This document shows, piece by piece, positions 46,816 through 56,195 of a stretch of 64,000 nt of DNA. The position numbers were made by a program, and so were the translations under genes. Source of the stretch: a virus; IMG/VR virus record IMGVR_UViG_3300005253_000054, positions 36,284 through 100,283 of that record; one strand, 5' to 3'. How positions within the stretch are numbered: position 1 is the first letter of the stretch; every line of letters begins with the position of its first letter. Under the pieces are notes generated by a model, which was not told the origin of the DNA, made no database searches, and saw only the letters and a program-made list of their open reading frames with translations.

Positions 46816-47153
46816 GAATCGAATGTCGAACTATGGAAGCCTTTCTGGAAAATCTAAAAGGAGAATCTATATTTCTAAACACGGTCTACGTAGACAAGAC
46901 AAAACAATCTTTGACTGATAAATCCGTGAGGGAGGCATCAAGTGTTAGTATAACTTTGCAGGCTTCCACGCTTTTGGATTTTGAAGATGAAACTCTATTT
47001 TTGTTAGTGTGTGGAATCGACTGTGGTATTGATCGTCATACGGAAGATGGTGGATTAGAGGGGACAAAGCAACTTGATGTGTATTTACTTATGCTTGAAG
47101 AATACTGCAAAGGTTGTGGTATCAAACTGAAACCCGGAATTTTGGATATGTAA
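46812..47153 (+). CDS. hypothetical protein (113 aa)
   Basis: ATGA overlap with the holin-like gene. Contains LFLLVCGIDCGIDRHTEDGG and a Cys pair YCKGCG near the end. No family recognised. Confidence 0.55.
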   Translation: MRIECRTMEAFLENLKGESIFLNTVYVDKTKQSLTDKSVREASSVSITLQASTLLDFEDETLFLLVCGIDCGIDRHTEDGGLEGTKQLDVYLLMLEEYCKGCGIKLKPGILDM

Positions 47154-47168
47154 AGGGAGACCCGAACG

Positions 47169-47741
47169 ATGGCTGATGTTCTAAACGAGACTGTTGAAGA
47201 TGCGATGAAAAATGTTAATGAGGCTTGTGGTGAGGCTTTGGAAAGTGGTAAGTGGATGACCGTTACTTGGTTTGTCAAGGATGGGAAACTTATGATGAGA
47301 AGAACTACATGGAATTTTCCCACGGGTGATTTTGAGAAGTGTATAGAGCAATTGCAAAACGTTTGCAATACACAAACGGGGAAGTCTAGGCCCGATAAAG
47401 GACCACTGCCCTTTGCGGATATCCTTGCGGGGAAAAGAACGCCTATGTCCGTGGTGGATAAAGTAGCGGAGGAATCGAGTATTCCGCCTGCTAAGGAACC
47501 TACTTTTGAGGAGATTGTGGAATCGGCTAAAACTGATCCACCGCCTGGAAACGTGGTGGTGGAAAAAGTGGGTGTTGATTCTAAGGAGTTTGATAAAGCA
47601 ACTGAGGAAATGTTTAGTAAGGGTTTGGAAAAGAAAGTGGAAAAGTTGGATAAGGAGATTGTGGATAGAGAATGTGACGAAACTGTGGCAAAAACCCCGC
47701 CCGATGATACAGAGGAGACCAAACCCCCATGCGAAGACTGA
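47169..47741 (+). CDS. hypothetical protein (190 aa)
   Basis: Start after gggagaccc. N-terminal half folded-like (WMTVTWFVKDGKLMM), C-terminal half acidic and helical. No family recognised. Confidence 0.55.
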   Translation: MADVLNETVEDAMKNVNEACGEALESGKWMTVTWFVKDGKLMMRRTTWNFPTGDFEKCIEQLQNVCNTQTGKSRPDKGPLPFADILAGKRTPMSVVDKVAEESSIPPAKEPTFEEIVESAKTDPPPGNVVVEKVGVDSKEFDKATEEMFSKGLEKKVEKLDKEIVDRECDETVAKTPPDDTEETKPPCED

Positions 47742-48106
47742 TAAACTATCTAAGATCATGGTTCATTGCTTCCAAAGTTTCTCGACAGTTAGGAGAGTCT
47801 GAACAACGTCTTACAGCGTTGGAAAGAGATTGTGGGATTGCTAAGAAATTGTTTGAGAGATACCAAAGGAATTTGGAAAGAATATTCGATCAGGCACAAG
47901 AGCACATTGAACGTGCTTCTATTTTGACTAAACAATACGAAGAGGCTTTGGAAAAAGAGCGTGCTGCCAACCGAGTGCATGAGAAGACGATAGAAGGGTT
48001 GGTAGCACAGAGTGAGACGTTTGTGAAACGGTGGGAAACACAAACAGCCGTGGAGGTAATGAAGCAGACGGGGGCAAGACCTAGAACCCTTGATGACGAT
48101 GTTTAA
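47729..48106 (+). CDS. coiled-coil protein (125 aa)
   Basis: Overlaps the previous gene. Nearly all helix, with heptads (AQEHIERASILTKQYEEALE). Possible structural spanin or scaffold role is unsupported. Confidence 0.5.
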   Translation: MRRLINYLRSWFIASKVSRQLGESEQRLTALERDCGIAKKLFERYQRNLERIFDQAQEHIERASILTKQYEEALEKERAANRVHEKTIEGLVAQSETFVKRWETQTAVEVMKQTGARPRTLDDDV

Positions 48107-48123
48107 TAGAAAGTGGAGTAAAA

Positions 48124-49236
48124 ATGAAAACTGGTAAATTTAATGTAGTTGTGGACGGTCAATGGGGTAGTTGTGGTAAGGGAAAAACCGTAACTTCATT
48201 GGCGGACAAATTCAGGCCAGAATTTGTATCAACCACTAATATGCCGAATGCGGGACACACCGCGGTATGGGATGACGGCAGAAAATTTGTGGCAAAGTCG
48301 CTACCGGTGGCGGCTATACTTAGAAAGTGGATTGCCAATCAAGGGTATAAACCAACGATCATATTGGGGGCATCTAGTGCATTCCGGGTGGAAAATCTAT
48401 TAAAAGAGGTGGAGGAGTGTTTGTTGGATGCCACAAGTCTATGGATTCACGAAAGATCCGGGGTGATGACGGACCGTCACGCCAAAATGGAGATGGGTCA
48501 GGGTGGTACTAAGCACATTGCTAGTACTATGCAGGGATGTGGTGCCTTCCTAGCGGAAAAAATAATGCGGGGGGAAGATGTGGAATTGGCGGGTGGAGAT
48601 TCCCGGTTGAGAAGGCATATTTTTCCAGGTTTATCCATGGAGTTGAATGAAAAACTGAGTTTTGATGAAACAATATTACATGAGGGTGCCCAGGGATTTT
48701 CACTTGATATTTCCCACGGAAGTCATTATCCATTTTGTACGAGTAGGGGAACTACAGCAACGCAGAACATGGCCGATATGGGGATCAACCCCAGGAAACT
48801 GGGAGATATATATTTGGTAATACGACCGTTTCCCATAAGGGTTGGTAATGTAGTAGAGGGTGGTAAAATGGTTGGATACTCAGGGGATTGTTATGAGGAT
48901 CAAGAGGAAATGAAGTGGGCCGACGTTGGTGAGATAGCCGGTGTTGGGACTGAGGAATTTAGTGGGGAACTTACCACCGTTACCAAACGGCTAAGAAGGG
49001 TATTTTCATTCTCGAAAATACAATTGAGGGAGGCAGTAGAAATAAATGGTGCAAACAAGTTGGTATTGAATTTTGCGGACTATCTAGATTGGAATTGTAG
49101 GGGTTGTGATGATTGGGAAAATCTGCCGAATATTGTATTGGATTTTATTGGGATGTGCGAGGGTGTGGCTGGAATTCCTGTTGTAATTGTGGGCACTGGT
49201 GCTAAAAATGGCGATACATGTTGGAGGAATCAATAA
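48124..49236 (+). CDS. purZ: PurZ-like adenylosuccinate synthetase homologue
   Basis: 370 residues of the PurA/PurZ fold. P-loop region VVVDGQWGSCGKGKT (residues 8-22) aligns with GTQWGDEGKGK of PurA, with Ser16 where PurA has its catalytic Asp; this swap is the reported mark of PurZ, which joins Asp to dGMP on the route to 2-aminoadenine. NAGHT (42-46) keeps the catalytic His. Other family segments include MQGCGAFLAEKI, LHEGAQGFSLDI and CTSRGTTATQNM. Its presence, with a MazG-like gene and family A polymerase, suggests Z-DNA. DatZ was not found in the window. Confidence 0.75.
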   Translation: MKTGKFNVVVDGQWGSCGKGKTVTSLADKFRPEFVSTTNMPNAGHTAVWDDGRKFVAKSLPVAAILRKWIANQGYKPTIILGASSAFRVENLLKEVEECLLDATSLWIHERSGVMTDRHAKMEMGQGGTKHIASTMQGCGAFLAEKIMRGEDVELAGGDSRLRRHIFPGLSMELNEKLSFDETILHEGAQGFSLDISHGSHYPFCTSRGTTATQNMADMGINPRKLGDIYLVIRPFPIRVGNVVEGGKMVGYSGDCYEDQEEMKWADVGEIAGVGTEEFSGELTTVTKRLRRVFSFSKIQLREAVEINGANKLVLNFADYLDWNCRGCDDWENLPNIVLDFIGMCEGVAGIPVVIVGTGAKNGDTCWRNQ

Positions 49237-49538
49237 TGAATGAACCTGGAAAAAAGAAAAGTATACTTGAGGAGGCCGGTGAATTAGTGGCAGGACCACG
49301 CGAGGATGATTATGGTCCTCCAATTGATGATTGGAAACGAACTGCTGCGATATGGTCTGCCATTTTGGGTATTACAATTACGGCAGAACAAGCATGTATG
49401 TGTATGGTGGGGGTTAAAATATCCCGTCAGGTAAACAAACCCAGTCGGGACAATTTGGTGGATGCGGCCGGTTACCTTCTTTGTATCGAAATGATAGAAG
49501 AGGTTGTAAGAAATGAACGCCTTAGCAAAAGCGTATGA
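49236..49538 (+). CDS. small phage protein, DUF6378-like
   Basis: 100 residues, start overlapping the purZ stop by one base. LEEAGELVAGPREDDYGPP, a WSAILG segment and RDNLVDAAGYLLC match the DUF6378-type phage pattern. The all-helical layout may suggest a nucleotide pyrophosphohydrolase fold; this is speculative. Position next to purZ suggests a nucleotide-related role. Confidence 0.55.
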   Translation: MNEPGKKKSILEEAGELVAGPREDDYGPPIDDWKRTAAIWSAILGITITAEQACMCMVGVKISRQVNKPSRDNLVDAAGYLLCIEMIEEVVRNERLSKSV

Positions 49539-51813
49539 TCGTAGCCTTTCTGTAACTCAACAGGCAAGACAAACTGCCCTTGATCTGAAAGCAGCGGGCA
49601 TCGACCTGTCGCCGTCTGGTATGGGTGGTATGGATACATTCCGAAGCCAACGGGGTGATAAGGAGCGGTATGCACAGTTTAGAGGGTGGTTGTACGCTGC
49701 TATCAATGCTTTGGCGAAAGAGGCTGCTGGTCAACCAGTCAACGTGGGTAAGTTGCTAGATGTAGAACCAGAGAATGGGGAACGAAAAACACCTACAAGT
49801 TCTAAGCAATTTCATCGTAACAAAATGTTAGAGGGTGCCCATACGAAAACGGCTGGAAGGGATTTTGAGGTATTGGTTTCTCATCCGCTAATTGATGTAT
49901 TGGAGAAACCGAATCCGATTCAATATCGTTATCAGTTTGTTTACTCATTCGTAGCTAATCTGCTGTTGACTGGTTGGAGTTACATTATTATTGATACGGA
50001 TAAGGATGGGAATCTTCAATTCTTTTCCATTCCGTCTACGTGGGTTCAACCAATACATAAACCAGAACCATTTTCGGCTTTCAAGATTGTCAATCCTAAA
50101 AATCCAGCCGCCTCAACAAATGCCAAACCAATTCCGAGAGAGAACGTAGCGTTTGCATGTCTTCCTGATCCGTCGAGTCCTTTGGGGGCATTGGCTCCTG
50201 CTGCTTCTCAGATGAATGCGATTAAGATTGATAATCATATTCAGTCAAGTCAGAATGTATTTTTCGAGAATAGTATTCATCCGTCTGCCATTATTTCAAT
50301 TGGTAATGACCCTCATCCTGATGTTCCGAGTGGCGTTCGTCCTAGATTGACTGGGGTGCAGCGTAGGCAAGTTATAGGGGTGATTAAGCGGGCATGGGCG
50401 GGTGTTGCAAATTATGGGGAACCTGCGATTATTGATGGTCTGATTGAAGGTATTCAGATGTTATCGGCTAATAGCACTGAAATGGGATGGGACAAATCGG
50501 AGAGATCAGTCAAGATGAGAATCCTATCTGCTTTCGGTGTTCACGAAAGTATTTTGGGCGAGACTGTTAAGGTGGGTGGTCATGCTCAAGCATTTGTAAT
50601 TGATAGGCGATTCTGTAAAAACGTCAATGTCAATCTGAATTTGCTTGGCACAGTCCTAACTGAGTCCGTCAATTTTCATTCTGAAGAAGCTGTGAAATTA
50701 CTTGTTTGGTGGGAGAAATGCACAGCCGAAGATGAGAGTCTGAGACAGAAGAGTTTGATTGAGGCTCGTAAGAATGAGGATATTACTAGAAACGAATATA
50801 GGGCTGAGTTGGGATTCCCTCCATTAGAAGATCAGGATGAACGCAGCAAGCTGTTGGAATCTGCTGGTGGATTAACGGTAACACTTACCACATTAAAAGA
50901 GGTTGGTTTGGGTACTGTCGGTAGAGAACAAGCTGCTAAATTGTTGGCTTTATTCCTACAGATTTCGGAAGAGCAAGCTAAGGAATTGACTGGCGTGGGA
51001 GAAGTTTCGTTGCCTGAAGTTATCGAGGAATTATCTGCCGTTCTGGAGGAGATGAAGAAACCCATTAAGGTCGATTTTGATGATGAGGAATTACAGGGTA
51101 TTCTGAAACAACTTACTAGGACTTCTAGCCGATCTTCTATGACCGCTGAGTCTGCTAAGTTTGTGGCCGAGGAAACGGAAGGTAGGGTTATCAAATTGGA
51201 AACGGCTTTGCAGATAGAACGATCAGAGCGGAAATGTGATGGTAGGTTAATGTTGGAAGGGGCTAAGTCTGATATAACCAAATCACAGGTCGAGACTGTA
51301 AAAGCTTTTCAAGAGTTGGGAAAGTCGATGGCTGATAATCAATCGACTGAGAATCAACTCAAGTTAGTTCACAAGTTTTTGGATAGCTTTTCCGAGAGTG
51401 TAAAAGGCAGTCTCGAATCCATTGACAAGCAATCAGCTCAACCTATTACTATAAATGTTCCTGTTACTGTAGAACCCACCCCAATCGAAATAGGGGTGGA
51501 GAATAAAGTAGAACCGGCAGAGGTGAAGATAACCAATGAGGTGAAAACTCCTAATGTGAGTGTACCAGTAACGGTACAACCATCCGAAGTAATAACACCA
51601 ATAATTGTAGAACCTACCTCAGTTCAGATTGAGAATAAGATAGAGACTCCGAAAGTGATTGTTAAGTCAGAACCGCAAATTGATATTACCGTTCCCAAAA
51701 TTCCTGCTGCCGAGGTAGAGGTAAAAGTGAATGTAACGAGAGATGACGCACCGAAGAGGGCCACCATCATACATCCAGATCAGAGACAATCTCAAGTTAT
51801 ATTGGAAGATTAA
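49513..51813 (+). CDS. portal protein
   Basis: 766 residues. The first 430 show the HK97-type portal order: FRGWLYAAINALAKE, PNPIQYRYQFVYSF, GWSYIIIDTDKDG and NEYRAELGFPPLED. A long C-terminal extension contains Pro-Glu-Val repeats (VEPTPIEIGVENKVEP) and is likely flexible. Starts within the preceding gene. Dodecameric ring of the head vertex. Confidence 0.8.
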   Translation: MNALAKAYDRSLSVTQQARQTALDLKAAGIDLSPSGMGGMDTFRSQRGDKERYAQFRGWLYAAINALAKEAAGQPVNVGKLLDVEPENGERKTPTSSKQFHRNKMLEGAHTKTAGRDFEVLVSHPLIDVLEKPNPIQYRYQFVYSFVANLLLTGWSYIIIDTDKDGNLQFFSIPSTWVQPIHKPEPFSAFKIVNPKNPAASTNAKPIPRENVAFACLPDPSSPLGALAPAASQMNAIKIDNHIQSSQNVFFENSIHPSAIISIGNDPHPDVPSGVRPRLTGVQRRQVIGVIKRAWAGVANYGEPAIIDGLIEGIQMLSANSTEMGWDKSERSVKMRILSAFGVHESILGETVKVGGHAQAFVIDRRFCKNVNVNLNLLGTVLTESVNFHSEEAVKLLVWWEKCTAEDESLRQKSLIEARKNEDITRNEYRAELGFPPLEDQDERSKLLESAGGLTVTLTTLKEVGLGTVGREQAAKLLALFLQISEEQAKELTGVGEVSLPEVIEELSAVLEEMKKPIKVDFDDEELQGILKQLTRTSSRSSMTAESAKFVAEETEGRVIKLETALQIERSERKCDGRLMLEGAKSDITKSQVETVKAFQELGKSMADNQSTENQLKLVHKFLDSFSESVKGSLESIDKQSAQPITINVPVTVEPTPIEIGVENKVEPAEVKITNEVKTPNVSVPVTVQPSEVITPIIVEPTSVQIENKIETPKVIVKSEPQIDITVPKIPAAEVEVKVNVTRDDAPKRATIIHPDQRQSQVILED

Positions 51814-52698
51814 ATGACGTTACGCACAATACCAATATTGGGCTCTGATGGTACCACGCAACGTAGCATGGTTCTAGATGTGATAGCTGGTATATCATGG
51901 CCTCCATACAAGATGGCCTTTGGTGCTGAGAATGCTGCTATACTGGTGTCTGCTGCCAGACCCTTGCCCGTAATTGACTCAAATCAATCAACGGATGATT
52001 TTGATACTGGGGTTGAGGCGGATACAAGAGCGGTAACAGGACTGGTTTCTGCTGAGGATGGTGGAGGTGTTTTGGTTGGTTCTGCTAATCCTTTAGCAAC
52101 ACATATTAGAGATAGTGGAGGAACAGAATTAGGCACATCTGCTAGTCCATTTTTTGTAGCATTATCGGATGGTACTTCTATATTTGATATAGATGTTTTG
52201 TCTAAACATGTTGTGATGATTGATGCTTTACATCATCATATTCATAATGAAATGGCTTTTTCTGTATGTCATATATTTGATGCTGTTGCTGCTGGAGCTA
52301 ATGCTGATTTGCGAATAACTGTTCCGGTAGGAAAAGAATTACATTTAACTTTTAGTGTTGCTGCTATTCTTAAAAGTCGGATAAGTATTTATGAGGGAAC
52401 AACGTTCTCTGCTGATGGAACTGTAGTTGCTTCATTTAATAAACGCCGTTCGTCTGGTCTTTCTACATCAGTAATTATTCGACATACACCAACAGTAGAT
52501 GTTTTAGGATTACAATTTGAAGGGCCTATGTTGATACCGGCTGGTGCGAAAATAAACCAATCGGCTGGTGGTGCTGGTACCGGGCGTGATGAATGGGATT
52601 TGAAAGAAGGTGATCATCTTGTTCGTGTAACAAATAATGGGTCTCAAGAATCTGACACGGGTATCTGTTTAGCATGGTATGAAGTGGATGTTGGATGA
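51814..52698 (+). CDS. virion-associated beta-rich protein (294 aa)
   Basis: Starts right after the portal stop. Gly/Ser/Asp-rich beta chain ending AWYEVDVG; pattern of a phage head decoration or fibre protein. No family certain. Confidence 0.5.
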   Translation: MTLRTIPILGSDGTTQRSMVLDVIAGISWPPYKMAFGAENAAILVSAARPLPVIDSNQSTDDFDTGVEADTRAVTGLVSAEDGGGVLVGSANPLATHIRDSGGTELGTSASPFFVALSDGTSIFDIDVLSKHVVMIDALHHHIHNEMAFSVCHIFDAVAAGANADLRITVPVGKELHLTFSVAAILKSRISIYEGTTFSADGTVVASFNKRRSSGLSTSVIIRHTPTVDVLGLQFEGPMLIPAGAKINQSAGGAGTGRDEWDLKEGDHLVRVTNNGSQESDTGICLAWYEVDVG

Positions 52699-52701
52699 CC
52701 A

Positions 52702-52899
52702 ATGCCTTTAGTAGTAACATCCGATTGGAACGATGGGCCAATGGGTCCGGGGTGGTTCGTTATGCTCCCAAAAAACACATCCATATTTTACGATGGTGGG
52801 CCTATGGACGATTTGCTCGTAGGACCAGAGGGAGCAGACGAGAGAAAAAGACAGGATGAATTGTTCGCATTGATTATGTTAATGAGACAGTCACAATAA
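52702..52899 (+). CDS. small hypothetical protein (65 aa)
   Basis: WNDGPMGPGWFVMLPKNTSIFYDGG then a charged helix. Ribosome site weak. Function unknown. Confidence 0.5.
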   Translation: MPLVVTSDWNDGPMGPGWFVMLPKNTSIFYDGGPMDDLLVGPEGADERKRQDELFALIMLMRQSQ

Positions 52900-52911
52900 G
52901 GAGACCTAAAA

Positions 52912-53220
52912 ATGAGTGGGACGAAAGAAGAACAAAAAGAGATGGTAATGGGGGAAAGGGAATGGGAAATTAGCAGAGAAGCCAAGGAATTGGGATGGGG
53001 TATAAAAGTTGATCCTAAGGTTTACATACATCGGCTTGGGATACGCGATGCTAAAATATCTGTTGGGCTTTGTGATATTGTTTGTGAGATTAGTAAAGAA
53101 AGGTTTTACTGTTTGCGATTTACAAATCAGAAAGATGGAAAAGTAAATATGATCGTTTTGGATAGTCCGACACGCCAACGATTATTTTCATTGTTTGCCA
53201 GTATTTTGTGTGACCATTGA
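52912..53220 (+). CDS. hypothetical protein (102 aa)
   Basis: Ribosome site aaggagacc. Charged helical start and Cys-containing beta end (GLCDIVCEISKERFYCLRF). No family recognised. Confidence 0.55.
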   Translation: MSGTKEEQKEMVMGEREWEISREAKELGWGIKVDPKVYIHRLGIRDAKISVGLCDIVCEISKERFYCLRFTNQKDGKVNMIVLDSPTRQRLFSLFASILCDH

Positions 53221-53223
53221 TAG

Positions 53224-55002
53224 ATGAACAAATCTTTAGCACAAATTGCGATAGAGTTGGCAGGGCAAATTGTTGTTCTAGGCACCAAGTTTAGACGTAG
53301 AGAAGCTAGGCTTTTGGTTGAACGAAAAGCTAAACGTCTTACCAGTCAAGCACGATTCCAAGACTTGGAGGAACGAACGGAGGAGGCCCTTACTGAAACT
53401 CTCAATAGGATGTTCAATCGGCAGATCAGATCGGCTACTAGCAAACTGTTAGATTTGGAAACCAAATCCATAAGTCAAACCGCTACGAATCTATCAGAGA
53501 TAATTTTTGATCCTACAGAATGGGATGAGGAGTTAGTAAACAGAACCCTACCAATCCTAGCACGTGCTATGGCTGATGCAATGGTAGGCATTTTGGTAGA
53601 GCTTGGGGTCGATTTAACGAAGCTGAAAGGTAGTCTATGGACGAAAGCCTCTACAGCATCGGAATGGTTGGCAGCGAATGATAGGGAATTGCCAGAGGGT
53701 CTTGAGTTTGAATTAGAGGATGGGCAGCAATTCTCACTTCAGTTTGAGACGGAATATCCCCAGTGGATGAAAGAGGAGATTGGTAGAGAATTGCAAGAGG
53801 TTTACGATCAGCCTTTTTGGGAGGATATTAACAGAACATCCGGCAGTGATATTGAAAGATTCCTTGATAGTGGTATAAAGGATGGTTGGTCGATCAACCG
53901 AATGGCTAGGGAGATGGCTGGATCATTGGGTGGTAGTGCTTATGGTAAGATGCGGGGAAAGAGGATTGCAAGGACAGAAAGCGGTCACGTTTTGAATTCG
54001 GCAAGGACTAGTAGTATTGATAAACTCAAGGAAGAATTGGGACCAGAGGTTTCTGAGTTTATCAAGAGGATGTGGAATTCAGTATTGGGGAATACGACTA
54101 GGGATGATCATGCTGCTATGGATGGTCAGTTTGAGGTGATTGAGGAAGGTTTGGGTTTGTTTACTTTGCCCAATGGGGAGATGCCTAGATGGCCAAGAGA
54201 CATTACATTGTCAGCAGGTATGCGGGTAAATTGTCAATGCTTTATTACTGCTGAGTTAGGTGTAGGGGCACCGGAGGAGGAGATCCAACAAATTATTCAG
54301 GGGATGGGGGAGAAGCCACCAAAGCCAGTTGATGATGTTGTGAGACCAAAACCAAAGCCCAAACCTAAACCACCGAAACCGAAGCCTAAACCGAAGCCCA
54401 AACCGAAACCGAAACCGAAACCTGAAACCCCTGAACAGAAACTCGATAAACAGTTGTTAAAAGCAGAGAAGGAATTACAGAATCGAAAAACAGAACAATT
54501 GCGAGTATATGATAAGGATGGTAATTTGATTGCAAAAGTGAATGGGACTAAACATCAAGTAGAATTGGATGAGGAGACTCTAGATTTGATAAAGAGAGAA
54601 GGTCATACAACAGTACACAATCATCCGTATTCAGTGGATAAATCTAGTGGGGGGAAAGCCACTTCTTCGTTTTCGCTTTCAGATATAAAATCCGGTATTT
54701 TTGCCAATGAGCGTGAATCCAGAATAATTACACAGGATGGCAGACGTTTTTCAATGAAATACAGCAAGGCTTTTGCCAATATGGATGATAATGCAAAGGA
54801 ATTTATTGTACTACAATTAAAGAGTGATTTTAATTCTGAATACAACGAGGAATTAGCTAAATGGAAAACGAAATTGCAGAGTGGCAAATTGACTAGGAAA
54901 CAGGCAGTTCAAGAGATGGGACGTGCTACACATGAGGTATGGGATAGGACGATAAATCAAGACGATACGTGGTCCAAAGTTTTGGAGTATAAGCAATTAT
55001 GA
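53224..55002 (+). CDS. MuF-like head morphogenesis protein with KPKP linker and JAB-like C-terminus
   Basis: 592 residues. Residues about 190-360 match the Mu F/SPP1 gp7 minor head domain: GKRIARTESGHVLNSART, DHAAMDGQF and GMRVNCQCFI. About 375-405 are a Lys-Pro repeat. The C-terminal domain (about 410-592) has TTVHNHPYS followed by FSLSDIKSGI, matching the HxHP...S..D zinc site of JAB/JAMM enzymes. Phage MuF proteins are known to carry variable toxin-like tails; here a peptidase-like tail is likely. The gene that follows overlaps its end. Confidence 0.7.
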   Translation: MNKSLAQIAIELAGQIVVLGTKFRRREARLLVERKAKRLTSQARFQDLEERTEEALTETLNRMFNRQIRSATSKLLDLETKSISQTATNLSEIIFDPTEWDEELVNRTLPILARAMADAMVGILVELGVDLTKLKGSLWTKASTASEWLAANDRELPEGLEFELEDGQQFSLQFETEYPQWMKEEIGRELQEVYDQPFWEDINRTSGSDIERFLDSGIKDGWSINRMAREMAGSLGGSAYGKMRGKRIARTESGHVLNSARTSSIDKLKEELGPEVSEFIKRMWNSVLGNTTRDDHAAMDGQFEVIEEGLGLFTLPNGEMPRWPRDITLSAGMRVNCQCFITAELGVGAPEEEIQQIIQGMGEKPPKPVDDVVRPKPKPKPKPPKPKPKPKPKPKPKPKPETPEQKLDKQLLKAEKELQNRKTEQLRVYDKDGNLIAKVNGTKHQVELDEETLDLIKREGHTTVHNHPYSVDKSSGGKATSSFSLSDIKSGIFANERESRIITQDGRRFSMKYSKAFANMDDNAKEFIVLQLKSDFNSEYNEELAKWKTKLQSGKLTRKQAVQEMGRATHEVWDRTINQDDTWSKVLEYKQL

Positions 55003-55220
55003 GTTTTGTTTTAGATGATGACAAACCTAGTGTTATATGTACGTTTTGTGAAAGACTGGATAACATTACTGAACGATCTTGTGAAGCCTATCTTGAGAAT
55101 AAGAGTATTCCTAGTGCGATATGGAATGGTGGGAATAATCACACTGATCCTTTTCCAGGGGATAATGGAAAACGGTTTGTATTGTTGGGTGATAAGAGAC
55201 CAGAGGATGTAGAGAAATAA
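54999..55220 (+). CDS. small Cys protein after MuF (73 aa)
   Basis: ATGA overlap with the MuF gene. CTFCERLDNITERSC and IPSAIWNGGNNHTDPFPGDN form a pattern seen in small phage proteins. Immunity role for the MuF tail is possible but unsupported. Confidence 0.55.
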   Translation: MSFVLDDDKPSVICTFCERLDNITERSCEAYLENKSIPSAIWNGGNNHTDPFPGDNGKRFVLLGDKRPEDVEK

Positions 55221-55222
55221 TA

Positions 55223-55546
55223 ATGATGGCAAATAAACAACAACACTCTAACCGACTGATTCCTAGTGAGCAGGATGATATTCTGTTGGCTTACACAGTG
55301 GAAGAAAATTATTTAATACTGTGTAGAAATCATCTTACTGTAACGGGCGAACGTTTGATTCCCCCTACATCAATGAACAATGACATTATGCAATGGCGTA
55401 CATTGCGGGTACGTCACAAGCAAGGTGATTTGAGACATACAGAAGCAGAAATGAAATCGGTTAGGGCAATAGCTCAGTGGACGGTTGACGTAAATCATGC
55501 GTTGTGTCAACAATCTAATACTCCCAAGATTGAATGGGGTGAATAA
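55223..55546 (+). CDS. hypothetical protein (107 aa)
   Basis: Double ATG start. Cys/His present (CRNHLTVTGERL, NHALCQQ). No family recognised. TAATG overlap with the next gene. Confidence 0.55.
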   Translation: MMANKQQHSNRLIPSEQDDILLAYTVEENYLILCRNHLTVTGERLIPPTSMNNDIMQWRTLRVRHKQGDLRHTEAEMKSVRAIAQWTVDVNHALCQQSNTPKIEWGE

Positions 55547-55773
55547 TGGTAAGACCTAGACTTGCCAATGTACAATGTACCCGAATGCAATTCCAGCCGG
55601 GTGATCAAGTAATTGTAAAGAGTAGACATAGATTATCAAAAGAGGATGCGTTGAAGTTAAAGAGGACTGTCGAGAAATGGGCGGGTGATGTCGTGGAAGT
55701 TTTAGTTGTAGACCTAACGCTAATGGACGTGGAGATTGAACATGGCGAAAAACGGGGACTCAAAATATCTTGA
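55546..55773 (+). CDS. hypothetical protein (75 aa)
   Basis: Contains MQFQPGDQVIVKSRHRL and a helical-beta end (VEVLVVDLTLMDVEIE). No family recognised. Confidence 0.55.
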   Translation: MVRPRLANVQCTRMQFQPGDQVIVKSRHRLSKEDALKLKRTVEKWAGDVVEVLVVDLTLMDVEIEHGEKRGLKIS

Positions 55774-56017
55774 GGCTTTCGGTGATGATAAAGAATCACT
55801 GGCACTCTTTCTATTGAGTATGCGTAAATTTGACCAGCATTTTTGTGAGTGTATGTTTGATGGTTCGGATTTTACCATAGTTTTGGAAGTTCGTGGTAGT
55901 AAAGGCAAGCTAGTTCACGTTAGGCCAAAGTCTGATGCATTCTTCCGACCGGAGGGGATAGAAGAGTTAGAAGAAGACTCAGACGCCAAGAGGCGAAAGC
56001 CCTCAAAAGGAATTTGA
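55742..56017 (+). CDS. hypothetical protein (91 aa)
   Basis: ATG 55742 inside the previous gene. Acidic C-terminus (EELEEDSDAKRRK). No family recognised. Ends before a promoter. Confidence 0.5.
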   Translation: MAKNGDSKYLEAFGDDKESLALFLLSMRKFDQHFCECMFDGSDFTIVLEVRGSKGKLVHVRPKSDAFFRPEGIEELEEDSDAKRRKPSKGI

Positions 56018-56037
56018 GAATTCTGTTGCTACCCCTA

Positions 56038-56065
56038 TTGCACAGATTTCCATTTTCTGTATAAT
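56038..56065 (+). promoter_or_regulatory. sigma70-like promoter
   Basis: TTGCAC, 16 bp, TATAAT, followed by GGG. Transcription would enter the long hairpin at 56111. Confidence 0.6.
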
Positions 56066-56110
56066 GGGATAGGTAATACAAAACATCGTCAAGGTGCTGT
56101 CTAGGGAGAC

Positions 56111-56179
56111 AAGGCTACGACGGTGTAGATACATCCTTCGTTGTGGAGGTTTTGTGTCTACATCATCGTAGCCTTTTTT
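56111..56179 (+). terminator. long terminator/attenuator hairpin
   Basis: 56111-56133 pairs with 56153-56175 (10 bp, one mismatch, then 8 bp), followed by a T run. It sits 15-20 nt before the ribosome site (gggagtaa) of the next gene, so it fits transcription attenuation from the promoter at 56038. Confidence 0.6.
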
Positions 56180-56195
56180 ATTGGGAGTAAATATC

